Source of the DNA: Chloroflexota bacterium
Lineage (GTDB): Bacteria; Chloroflexota; Anaerolineae; Anaerolineales; Anaerolineaceae
NCBI GenBank assembly: GCA_029265085.1
Contig: JAJUJY010000181.1
Coordinates: 1-8,034 of the forward strand
DNA length: 8,034 bases
Reading direction: 5' to 3'
Numbering within the stretch: position 1 is the stretch's first letter; the number at the start of each line of letters is the position of its first letter. Below, in pieces: positions 1 through 4,737 of the stretch. A model generated the notes under the pieces. It worked only from the letters and a program-made list of their open reading frames with translations, did no database searches and had not been told where the DNA came from. Position numbers and translations under genes: made by a program.

Positions 1-1
1 G

Positions 2-502
2 ATGAAAGGCTGGCAGGCTGCGCTGGTGGGATTGGTCCTGGTGGCTGCCCCGTTGGGATCCAGCCTGAGCGAGTGGCGCATCCGGCCGGATCACGGCTTG
101 AACCGCCCTGCCCCGGAAATGGCCTGGTATCAGCTTGAACTGCTTTACCGGCAGGCGGCAGAGATCATTGCCCCGGACCTGACCGGTGACTCGGTGCTGG
201 CCGCCGGGGATGTCGGTGTGCTTGGATTTTATACTCCCGGCAAGATTTTAGACACGGTTGGGCTGAATTCACCCCAGGCGTTGAACTATTACCCGCTGGA
301 TGCAAAATATTATGTGATCAATTACGCCGTTGCCCCGGATTTGATTGTGGATGAACAGCCGGATGCGGTGGTGATTCTGGAAGTGTACGGCCGCGAAGGG
401 CTGCTCAAGGACGAGCGCTTCCTCAATGGCTATGAGCTGGTCAAGAAGCTGGATACCGACATCTACGGATCGGACGGCATGCTGATTTATCGGAAGAAAT
501 AA
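2..502 (+). CDS. C-terminal part of a membrane glycosyltransferase (GT39/ArnT-like), 5' end outside window
   Basis: Open reading frame entering from the left edge and ending at TAA 500-502. The ATG at position 2 is probably an internal methionine, since the visible part looks like the tail of a longer protein. Residues 3-22 form one hydrophobic helix (GWQAALVGLVLVAAPLGSSL), read as the last membrane segment. About 140 residues follow as a soluble domain. This domain carries AAGDVGVLGFYTPGKILDTVGLNSP (residues 66-90), a pattern I associate with the extracytoplasmic C-terminal domain of polyprenyl-phosphate-dependent glycosyltransferases and mannosyltransferases of family 39 type in Chloroflexota. 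These enzymes move sugars from lipid carriers at the outer face of the membrane. The catalytic N-terminal loops lie upstream of the window, so donor and acceptor cannot be named. This gene is more GC-rich than the minus-strand genes that follow. The family call is moderately sure, the exact role unknown. Confidence 0.6.
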   Translation: MKGWQAALVGLVLVAAPLGSSLSEWRIRPDHGLNRPAPEMAWYQLELLYRQAAEIIAPDLTGDSVLAAGDVGVLGFYTPGKILDTVGLNSPQALNYYPLDAKYYVINYAVAPDLIVDEQPDAVVILEVYGREGLLKDERFLNGYELVKKLDTDIYGSDGMLIYRKK

Positions 503-554
503 CACGGTAGTTTTTTCTGGAAATTCACGGTTACACGAAAAAAGGGGGAAGAAG

Positions 555-588
555 AATTCACCACAGAGACGCAGAGGACACAGAGGAT
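555..588. repeat. CACAGAG-type dispersed intergenic repeat
   Basis: The stretch contains CACCACAGAGACGCAGAGG followed by ACACAGAGG, a degenerate array of CACAGAG/GCAGAGG units. Translated on the minus strand it gives a peptide of the form LCVLCVSVV. As far as I recall, this signature turns up as a spurious protein fragment in many environmental genomes, because the same DNA repeat is dispersed between genes. It sits between the glycosyltransferase stop and the first attC-like half site, at the edge of the cassette array. Its function is unknown. Confidence 0.6.
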
Positions 589-595
589 TTTTGGA

Positions 596-623
596 GCTGA
601 AAGCTGGCGGCTGGCGGCTTCTT
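596..623. repeat. Degenerate GCTGRMR heptamer tandem repeat, copy 1
   Basis: Read in steps of seven from 596: GCTGAAA, GCTGGCG, GCTGGCG, GCTTCTT. The first three units share the GCTG start. The same heptamer design recurs at 3687-3728. It follows the CACAGAG repeat by seven bases and ends about 18 bases before the attC-like half site, so it occupies the place where the body of that attC would be expected. Confidence 0.5.
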
Positions 624-641
624 CGCTGCTATCTGCTCTGT

Positions 642-648
642 GTTGGGC
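642..648 (-). other. attC-like half site (GTTGGGC), probably a truncated attC
   Basis: GTTGGGC matches the integron core site GTTRRRY. The local context CTGTGTTGGGC is identical over 11 bases to that of the full site ending at 1450, and both are followed by a TTTGTC element. Read on the minus strand it is the R'' box (GCCCAAC), 42 bases after the stop of the kinase-like gene, the spacing expected for a cassette attC. The partner box (RYYYAAC on the plus strand) was not found between 500 and 640, where the two dispersed repeats lie, so the site appears incomplete. Confidence 0.5.
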
Positions 649-690
649 TTTGTCTTTTTCTGTAATCATCGCTGAACAAAACATCAGTTT

Positions 691-1242
691 TCAACTTGTG
701 GAAGTTTTATTAAGGGTGAGAATTTGAGCAACCGATTCTTCGATTGTTTCATTCGATGTGTCCAGAATAATCCAACCTTGTGCCTTTAGCATAGGCTCTT
801 GCTTGTCCAGATCCGCATACACCATTCGAATACCCTCATCCATGGTATCCCGAAACTCTGATGGAGGTTGACGGGCATGGTTGCGGGCCAGGATGATGGA
901 TAGCGTTGGCTTGAGAATAATCGGGAGAATATTTGGCCTATTTAAAAGTGAAGTGTACTCTTGCAATTGTGAATTTGGATCCCAAAAGTCATCAATTGCA
1001 ACCAAAAAGTCAGCTTCTTGATAGCGCAAAGCCATATCGGTTGCGGTTTGGCGCGCAAGTTTAAGTTGCTGGATCAATTCTGGTGTCCAATTCGGTCCTG
1101 GGTGAATGACACCGCCTTGTACCATTGTCCGGAGATCATCGACTGGAATGTGCACACCTTTTTTGCTTCGCTCTGCAATCGCCCGCGAGACGGTGCTCTT
1201 CCCTGAGGCTGGAGCCCCAACAACCAGGAGTATATTTTGCAT
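691..1242 (-). CDS. P-loop ATPase/kinase-like protein (AAA_33 / zeta-toxin-like fold)
   Basis: 183 residues from the ATG at 1240-1242, chosen because AGGGAG lies about ten bases upstream. A longer reading from 1296 would add 18 residues that extend into the attC site, so it is unlikely. Walker A is clear at residues 9-17 (GAPASGKST), right at the N-terminus as in single-domain P-loop kinases. Residues 31-38 (HIPVDDLR) resemble the substrate-side aspartate motif of this group. Residues 80-88 (LVAIDDFWD) form a hydrophobic strand ending in acidic residues, a Walker B-like element. Known relatives phosphorylate small molecules or, as zeta toxins, UDP-N-acetylglucosamine. Neither substrate nor toxicity can be read from the sequence, and no antitoxin-like gene adjoins it. 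It is probably cytoplasmic. The gene occupies a cassette and is followed by the attC half site at 642-648. Confidence 0.8.
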   Translation of the reverse strand: MQNILLVVGAPASGKSTVSRAIAERSKKGVHIPVDDLRTMVQGGVIHPGPNWTPELIQQLKLARQTATDMALRYQEADFLVAIDDFWDPNSQLQEYTSLLNRPNILPIILKPTLSIILARNHARQPPSEFRDTMDEGIRMVYADLDKQEPMLKAQGWIILDTSNETIEESVAQILTLNKTSTS

Positions 1243-1290
1243 TTGGGTTATTCTCCCTTTCATAACACGATAACAAATGCTGTCTGAGAA

Positions 1291-1450
1291 GCCCATCGGC
1301 TTGTGTTATACCCTTGCGGGGCACAGGCCTGCGTGTGGGCGGGTGTGGACTCGGCTTGAGGGCAGTAATGCCGCGAAGCTGCGCCCGAAGCCAGGAAAAG
1401 GCTTGTAAGTTGTGCAGAGTCCCACTTGTCGGGTACACGCTGTGTTGGGC
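1291..1450 (-). other. attC recombination site with a mutated core box
   Basis: The right end GTTGGGC (1444-1450) matches the core consensus. The left end is GCCCATC (1291-1297) where RYYYAAC is expected, so the almost invariant AAC reads ATC. The left 18 bases (1291-1308) agree with the left end of the intact site at 2140-2157 at 14 positions, and the right ends of both share TTGGGCG, which supports common ancestry. Internal inverted segments pair, for example GTGGACTC at about 1345-1352 against GAGTCCCAC further right, and TACCC at about 1308-1313 against GGGTA at about 1431-1435. It lies between the start of the kinase-like gene and the stop of the hydrolase gene. The altered box may make it inactive. 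Confidence 0.6.
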
Positions 1451-1505
1451 GCTTTGTCCTTCACCCAGAATGCTTTCGTTTGTTTTCACTCGGCTTGGTT
1501 CCACT

Positions 1506-2084
1506 TCATGTTAATTTAGCCAAAAATTCAAGTACCCTTTGCAAGAGGAGCGCGGAAGCTTTCGCGTCATAAGACGGTAGCGAATTGTCTGCAAAATAGT
1601 GCTGGTCGCCTGGATAGAGAAAAAGCTCCCCATTATCAGCTTCCTTGATGAGGGCGCGAGCAGCATCAATATCACCCTCACCCACAAAATATGGATCAGC
1701 ATCCATACCATGTACTTGAACTGGTACTCCCTTCGGCCAAGTCTGACTAAACTCCGAAACAGGAACACATGAATAAAAGAGAAGCGCTCCGTGCGCACCA
1801 GGTCGGGTTTGTGCAAGTTTCTGGGCTGGCACCACACCTAGTGAAAATCCTGCATAGACCAATTTGGATGGAAGATTTTCGGCTGCCTGCTCCCCGCGCG
1901 ACACTATTTTTCCAAAACCAAGTTCTCGAACGAAGCTCATGCCAGACTCGATGTTGTTGAATGTGCGACCATCGAAAAGATCTGGTGCGTGGACTATATG
2001 CCCAGCTTGACGCAGGTGATCTGCAAATGTCACAACACCAGAGGTTAACCCCTGTGCATGATGAAACAATAAAACTTCTGCCAT
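1506..2084 (-). CDS. Dienelactone hydrolase family protein (alpha/beta hydrolase)
   Basis: 192 residues from ATG at 2082-2084, with AAGGAG eight bases upstream, a strong start. The fold is alpha/beta hydrolase: an initial strand (VLLFHHAQG, residues 4-12), the nucleophile elbow GFSLG with Ser81, a late acidic turn HGMDADPYF with Asp128/Asp130, and a histidine in GDQHYFAD (His162). The order nucleophile, acid, histidine and the length fit the dienelactone hydrolase group. Classic carboxymethylenebutenolidase has a cysteine nucleophile in GYCxGG. Here it is serine, so an ester or lactone substrate is likely but unnamed. No signal peptide is seen, so it is cytoplasmic. The gene is a cassette, bounded by attC-like sites at 1291-1450 and 2140-2268, and has no catabolic neighbours. 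Confidence 0.8.
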   Translation of the reverse strand: MAEVLLFHHAQGLTSGVVTFADHLRQAGHIVHAPDLFDGRTFNNIESGMSFVRELGFGKIVSRGEQAAENLPSKLVYAGFSLGVVPAQKLAQTRPGAHGALLFYSCVPVSEFSQTWPKGVPVQVHGMDADPYFVGEGDIDAARALIKEADNGELFLYPGDQHYFADNSLPSYDAKASALLLQRVLEFLAKLT

Positions 2085-2139
2085 TTCTAAAACTCCTTCA
2101 TAATCTAATATTCTGGCTTGTTTGGTTAAATTTTTTGGC

Positions 2140-2268
2140 GCCTAACGGTTTGCGTTACTGGCGCTGGGGCGAACGGCGGAACGCCGTCCGATGAGAAAAG
2201 GCTGAGGCGAGAAAAATGCCTGAGGTGTTCGCCAGAATCCCCAGCGTCCAGTGCACGCTTTGTTGGGC
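2140..2268 (-). other. attC recombination site, well preserved
   Basis: Both outer boxes fit the integron consensus: GCCTAAC at 2140-2146 and GTTGGGC at 2262-2268. Inside, an unpaired spacer (GGTTT against TTT) is followed by pairing GCGT/ACGC. A long stem then pairs 2157-2169 (ACTGG plus CGCTGGGG) with 2239-2252 (CCCCAGCG, then CCAGT). The only interruption in that stem is a single bulged T at 2247 on the plus strand. CGAAC and GTTCG extend the stem inward. Outer boxes, unpaired central spacer and an extrahelical base on one strand are hallmarks of attC sites that recombine as a folded single strand. A bulged T on the plus strand fits that strand being the recombining bottom strand, agreeing with the minus orientation of the genes. 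Confidence 0.75.
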
Positions 2269-2333
2269 GTTTTGTATTGAGCAAGACTCGCCAACTGAAA
2301 TAAGATCACACCGTTAATCATAATCGTTAACTA

Positions 2334-2765
2334 TTATGAAGAAATGTTAGACTGTCCGCGAGCAATGGACAAAACTTTCTTGAGAGTATCCATATCGAGA
2401 TCATCCAAACGTTTAAAACTAATGCTCGATTTCCCGACTTTAACCTTACCTAACTTGGAGCGATACTTTTCTGCTACATACTGCCCGTCTTCAACGGCAT
2501 TTACGTAAATGCTAATATAGTTTTTCTGAATCGCTAGCCCAACCATAAACCACTCACTCTTTTTTCCACGTGATAGGTTTATTGTGTAATCGCCGTAGCC
2601 AATGATTTCCTGCTGGGTTCCGCCCCAAAGGGTACCTTCCCACAAGACTCGGGAATGACCATCCATAATTTCAGATATGATTTTGTCCAAGTGCTTAATA
2701 TCTTGGCGGAGTTCATCTGGCAGTGATTCGATATGAACGAATATATCTTTCTTGGTTTTATTCAC
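2334..2765 (-). CDS. DUF1801 domain protein (YdhG-like)
   Basis: 143 residues from a GTG start at 2763-2765. The start is set by a strong AAGGAGG four bases upstream, and the next methionine (residue 34) would remove the N-terminal helix. Family features in order: an amphipathic N-terminal helix, VLWEGTLWGG (residues 40-49), EIIGYGDYTI (53-62), EWFMVGLAIQKNYISIYVN (71-89), and LGKVKVGKSSISFKRLDDLD (105-124). This succession is characteristic of DUF1801, a small alpha/beta domain related to YdhG and frataxin-like iron-chaperone folds. Its biochemical role is not established. Length is normal for the family and the protein looks intact and cytoplasmic. Downstream, 65 bases after the stop, is the R'' box of the attC at 2140-2268, so I treat it as a cassette gene. 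Upstream, 53 bases separate it from the lipoprotein gene, with no clear second attC. Confidence 0.85.
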   Translation of the reverse strand: MNKTKKDIFVHIESLPDELRQDIKHLDKIISEIMDGHSRVLWEGTLWGGTQQEIIGYGDYTINLSRGKKSEWFMVGLAIQKNYISIYVNAVEDGQYVAEKYRSKLGKVKVGKSSISFKRLDDLDMDTLKKVLSIARGQSNISS

Positions 2766-2818
2766 TGTGCCTCCTTATGGTGAAACCAGAGTTTAGTACA
2801 CGTTGACCTTCTGACATT

Positions 2819-3358
2819 TTACGGAATTCTATTTAATGCGTAACTATAACCAGCGGTTCCAACTCTGGGTTTCATCTCTTGATCCAAAATAAAAAGAATA
2901 TCATCGCCGATAGCCCAAAAATACTGAAACTCTTCAGGAGCATTTGTATCTAATCGATATACAACTGCCTGGGGATCTAAACTTGTACCATGAGTAATCG
3001 TCCAAGTCCCTGTATTGATAGTTCTATCATTTCCTTTTGCAACATACACACGCGCCATTTGGTAAGTTGTTGGCTGTTGAGTTTTGCTGTCTACATACAA
3101 AGCAAGGGCGAACTTAATTTTTTCGCAATCATCACAAGGGATTCGACTTTCGAATACCGCAAAGACCTCATCGCCATTTTTGTTAGTTGCAGGGTACCAC
3201 GGCTCAACAGTAGTAGGAGTTTTTGTTTGAGCATTGCATCCAGTGGCAGTACTCGTCAAGATGCAAATCAACAATAGGGCTTTTCCAAATAACTGGACGT
3301 ATACATTCTTTTTCGTAGAGAGTGTTCGGGTTATCGAAGGTCTGCAATCATTGAACAT
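2819..3358 (-). CDS. NlpE-like lipoprotein with CxxC motif
   Basis: 179 residues. The start at 3358 is supported by AGAGAGG five to six bases upstream. Residues 1-26 are a long basic N-region, 27-38 a hydrophobic core (ALLLICILTSTA), and TGC at 39-41 a plausible lipobox with Cys41 as lipidation site, though position -3 is alanine rather than leucine. The mature part has FESRIPCDDCEKIKFALALYVD (residues 69-90), matching the first strand and CxxC signature (Cys75, Cys78) of the NlpE N-terminal domain. That family is known from the envelope copper and surface-stress lipoprotein of enterobacteria. Residues after it fit the remaining strands of that small beta-barrel, and the second NlpE domain is absent. 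It should be surface-anchored by lipid. Metal binding is an inference from the cysteines. The upstream palindrome at 3401-3424 suggests repressor control. Confidence 0.7.
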   Translation of the reverse strand: MFNDCRPSITRTLSTKKNVYVQLFGKALLLICILTSTATGCNAQTKTPTTVEPWYPATNKNGDEVFAVFESRIPCDDCEKIKFALALYVDSKTQQPTTYQMARVYVAKGNDRTINTGTWTITHGTSLDPQAVVYRLDTNAPEEFQYFWAIGDDILFILDQEMKPRVGTAGYSYALNRIP

Positions 3359-3400
3359 GAATGCCTCTCTTTCTTGATCTTGGAGTGCGGGCTAACTATG

Positions 3401-3424
3401 TTTTATACAGCCATCTGTATAAAA
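3401..3424. promoter_or_regulatory. Operator-like perfect palindrome upstream of the lipoprotein gene
   Basis: TTTTATACAG (3401-3410) and CTGTATAAAA (3415-3424) are exact inverted repeats around the four bases CCAT. It lies 43 bases upstream of the lipoprotein start. A 10-base-arm dyad of this sort is the usual target of a dimeric helix-turn-helix repressor such as a TetR-family protein. TATAAA, readable on the minus strand within the dyad, could be a -10 box, in which case binding would block the promoter. No regulator gene is visible in the window. Confidence 0.5.
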
Positions 3425-3439
3425 CCCTGACAGGTTATC

Positions 3440-3460
3440 TTATACAGCCGTCTGGCTTTG
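3440..3460. promoter_or_regulatory. Second, degenerate copy of the operator core
   Basis: TTATACAGCCGTCTG at 3440-3454 matches TTATACAGCCATCTG at 3403-3417 at 14 of 15 positions, 37 bases further upstream. The left arm is kept but the right arm (GCTTTG) no longer matches, so this would be a weaker half-type site. Two similarly oriented copies make a regulatory role more likely than a chance palindrome. Confidence 0.4.
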
Positions 3461-3564
3461 ATATTTCCTTCATTATATATCAGTCAAGAGAACAGGTTCG
3501 CACAAAACCGACCAACCCCTAAAAAAATCCCTCTTTGAGGCGCAAGCAGACGCATTGCACGCCA

Positions 3565-3586
3565 GGCCGTAGACGGCCGGCGGCTT
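3565..3586 (+). terminator. Hairpin followed by T-run, possible terminator
   Basis: GGCCG (3565-3569) pairs with CGGCC (3574-3578) around TAGA, followed by GGCGG and CTTTTT. The T-run begins about five bases after the stem, farther than in an ideal intrinsic terminator. No plus-strand gene ends nearby, so its use is doubtful. Confidence 0.25.
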
Positions 3587-3686
3587 TTTCCCCTGCTCTC
3601 TGCTCAATGATGGGTTCCGGTTGGTTTGGCTGGGTTAATGGACCGCGCCGCAGCCGGCCTGCACCCATCCTACCTGAAAGCAGGTG

Positions 3687-3728
3687 GCTGACCGCTGACA
3701 GCTGACAGCTGACCGCTGATAGCTGCTC
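3687..3728. repeat. Heptamer tandem repeat (GCTGACM), copy 2
   Basis: Six consecutive seven-base units: GCTGACC, GCTGACA, GCTGACA, GCTGACC, GCTGATA, GCTGCTC. The first five share GCTGA and the last is degenerate. Similar units occur at 596-616 beside the cassette array. The period of seven is not a multiple of three, which argues against coding. The function is unknown; it may be a dispersed intergenic repeat of the host genome. Confidence 0.75.
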
Positions 3729-3934
3729 TAAAAAGCTATTCTTTCGACCAGTTCATTCCCCCGATATACTCCCCGAGTGGATAGGACTTGAACAGGTTCC
3801 GGGTGTTATCATAAAAATGTCCGAGCACAAAGCATACGACAATATTGGGTCGGATACCACAGCCGTCATCCCCGGTAAGATTTCTACCCTGATTCATCGT
3901 TATCGCACTCATTATCCGTAGGTTTGGAATTCTG

Positions 3935-4585
3935 ATGATGAACAACACTGCAAGAAAAAATGATTTTCAAGATATTTGTTTGTCTCAAAAAGGAGATGAC
4001 CAGGCGTTTGCGCGGCTGGTGGAAAACTATCAGGGCCTGGTTTTCAACTTGTGCTACCGTATGATGGGCGAACCGGAAATCGCTGAGGAAGCTGCCCAGG
4101 AAAGTTTTTTCCGCGCGTACCAAAATATTCACAAATACAATCACCAGTTTGCTTTTTCCACCTGGCTTTTATCCATTGCAACCCATTACTGCATCGACTT
4201 GCTGCGCCGCCGTAAACTCACCTGTCTTTCCATTGAAGAAAATGAAGATGATGATGAAAGCAGTCTGCAGTTTGTGGATCCGGGCGCGCTTAACCCGGAA
4301 TTGGAAACTGAAAAACACGAAGAACAGAATGCCTTGCGCCGGATGCTGCTCCAACTCGACAGCCTGGATCGCGCCGCGATCGTTTTACGCTACTGGTATG
4401 ACTTCTCGGAAGTGGAGATCGCCAGCCAACTGAGCCTGACGACTCCGGCGGTAAAAAGCCGCCTGTTCCGCGCTCGCAAAGAACTGGCAAAAATGCACAT
4501 AGCGCAGCAGACTACCCAAAACGGACGGGATGGAAAGAGTCATTACCAGCGGCTGGTTCCGGCTCCTCAGATACCGCCGCTATAA
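3935..4585 (+). CDS. ECF-family RNA polymerase sigma factor
   Basis: 216 residues. Sigma region 2 spans about residues 22-93: DDQAFARLVENY, then EIAEEAAQESFFRAYQN around 48-64 (core binding and -10 recognition), and FSTWLLSIATHYCIDLLRRRK at 74-94. An acidic linker (EENEDDDES, 101-109) leads to region 4 at about 133-186, with the helix-turn-helix EVEIASQLSLTTPAVKSRLFRARKEL at 159-184, which contacts the -35 element. Regions 1 and 3 are absent, as expected for the extracytoplasmic-function class. The last 28 residues form a proline- and glutamine-containing tail beyond region 4. The start at 3935 (a second ATG follows at 3938) has only a weak GGA nine bases upstream. No anti-sigma gene follows; the next gene, 152 bases on, is a membrane protease. 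The target promoters cannot be deduced. Confidence 0.92.
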   Translation: MMNNTARKNDFQDICLSQKGDDQAFARLVENYQGLVFNLCYRMMGEPEIAEEAAQESFFRAYQNIHKYNHQFAFSTWLLSIATHYCIDLLRRRKLTCLSIEENEDDDESSLQFVDPGALNPELETEKHEEQNALRRMLLQLDSLDRAAIVLRYWYDFSEVEIASQLSLTTPAVKSRLFRARKELAKMHIAQQTTQNGRDGKSHYQRLVPAPQIPPL

Positions 4586-4602
4586 AACATTCGGAAAAAT
4601 CC

Positions 4603-4665
4603 ACAACCCGGTTCAAATGCAATTCACCTTGTTATGCCATCGCGCCGCAGAATAATTCGGGTTGT
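4603..4665. repeat. Inverted repeat ACAACCCG / CGGGTTGT in the sigma-protease gap
   Basis: ACAACCCG (4603-4610) and CGGGTTGT (4658-4665) are exact inverted copies 47 bases apart. A related CCGGGTT lies at 4727-4733, just before the protease start. The spacing is too wide for a normal hairpin terminator. Paired protein-binding boxes are possible, but chance cannot be excluded. Confidence 0.25.
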
Positions 4666-4737
4666 AAATTTATTGATTCCCATCGTGCAATAGTACAGGT
4701 TTATTTTGATAAAATTCCGGTACGGTCCGGGTTAATA

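Larger units (their letters stand above)
642..2765 (-). mobile_element. Integron-type gene cassette array (no integrase in window)
   Basis: Three genes on the minus strand alternate with attC-like sites. In the minus direction the spacing is regular: cassette boundary to start codon is 55 bases (hydrolase) and 48 bases (kinase), and stop codon to the R'' box is 65, 55 and 42 bases (DUF1801, hydrolase, kinase). That is the normal cassette layout of boundary, gene, attC. Each gene has its own ribosome binding site, and products are unrelated, both typical of cassettes. The fully bounded cassette is about 1297-2145 (hydrolase plus its attC). The right end is unclear, because no second core site is seen upstream of the DUF1801 start. 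Without an integrase gene in view it may be a cluster of attC sites lacking an integrase, or part of a larger integron outside the window. Confidence 0.65.
3359..3934. other. Gene-poor region between the lipoprotein and sigma factor genes
   Basis: About 576 bases between two divergently transcribed genes. It holds the operator-like sites at 3401-3460, a GC-rich hairpin followed by T bases at 3565-3586, a small hairpin ACCTG/CAGGT at 3672-3685 and the heptamer repeat at 3687-3728. I see no convincing gene. A 70-codon minus-strand frame (3736-3948) overlaps the sigma factor start and lacks a clear ribosome binding site and any recognised domain. Composition changes from AT-rich near the lipoprotein to GC-rich around 3540-3680, suggesting pieces of different origin. 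Confidence 0.5.

Noticed and set aside
487..684. 65-codon minus-strand frame over the gap after the glycosyltransferase gene
   Set aside because: Its translation is just the CACAGAG and heptamer repeats read as protein; there is no ribosome binding site or domain, and it overlaps the glycosyltransferase stop.
1243..1296. Longer N-terminus for the kinase-like protein, starting at 1296
   Set aside because: The extra 18 residues run into the attC site, whereas the start at 1242 has a good AGGGAG and puts Walker A at the usual place.
1511..1837. 108-codon minus-strand frame inside the hydrolase gene
   Set aside because: It overlaps the complete hydrolase frame, which has a strong ribosome binding site and catalytic motifs.
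642..2268. Plus-strand orientation of the cassette array
   Set aside because: The outer boxes alone fit either direction, but then all three genes would be inverted inside their cassettes. Minus orientation gives normal gene-to-attC spacing and the expected strand for the bulged T.
2802..2808. GTTGACC as a further attC core between the lipoprotein and DUF1801 genes
   Set aside because: It breaks the GTTRRRY consensus, has no partner box, and the 53-base gap is too short for a folded attC together with the DUF1801 ribosome binding site.
3736..3948. 70-codon minus-strand frame upstream of the sigma factor
   Set aside because: It overlaps the sigma start, lacks a ribosome binding site at any of its methionines and resembles no known domain. 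A decayed gene cannot be fully excluded.
4530..4655. 41-codon plus frame overlapping the sigma factor end, considered as a remnant anti-sigma gene
   Set aside because: The overlap geometry fits translational coupling, but the peptide is short, basic, and has no HxxxCxxC zinc motif or membrane helix.
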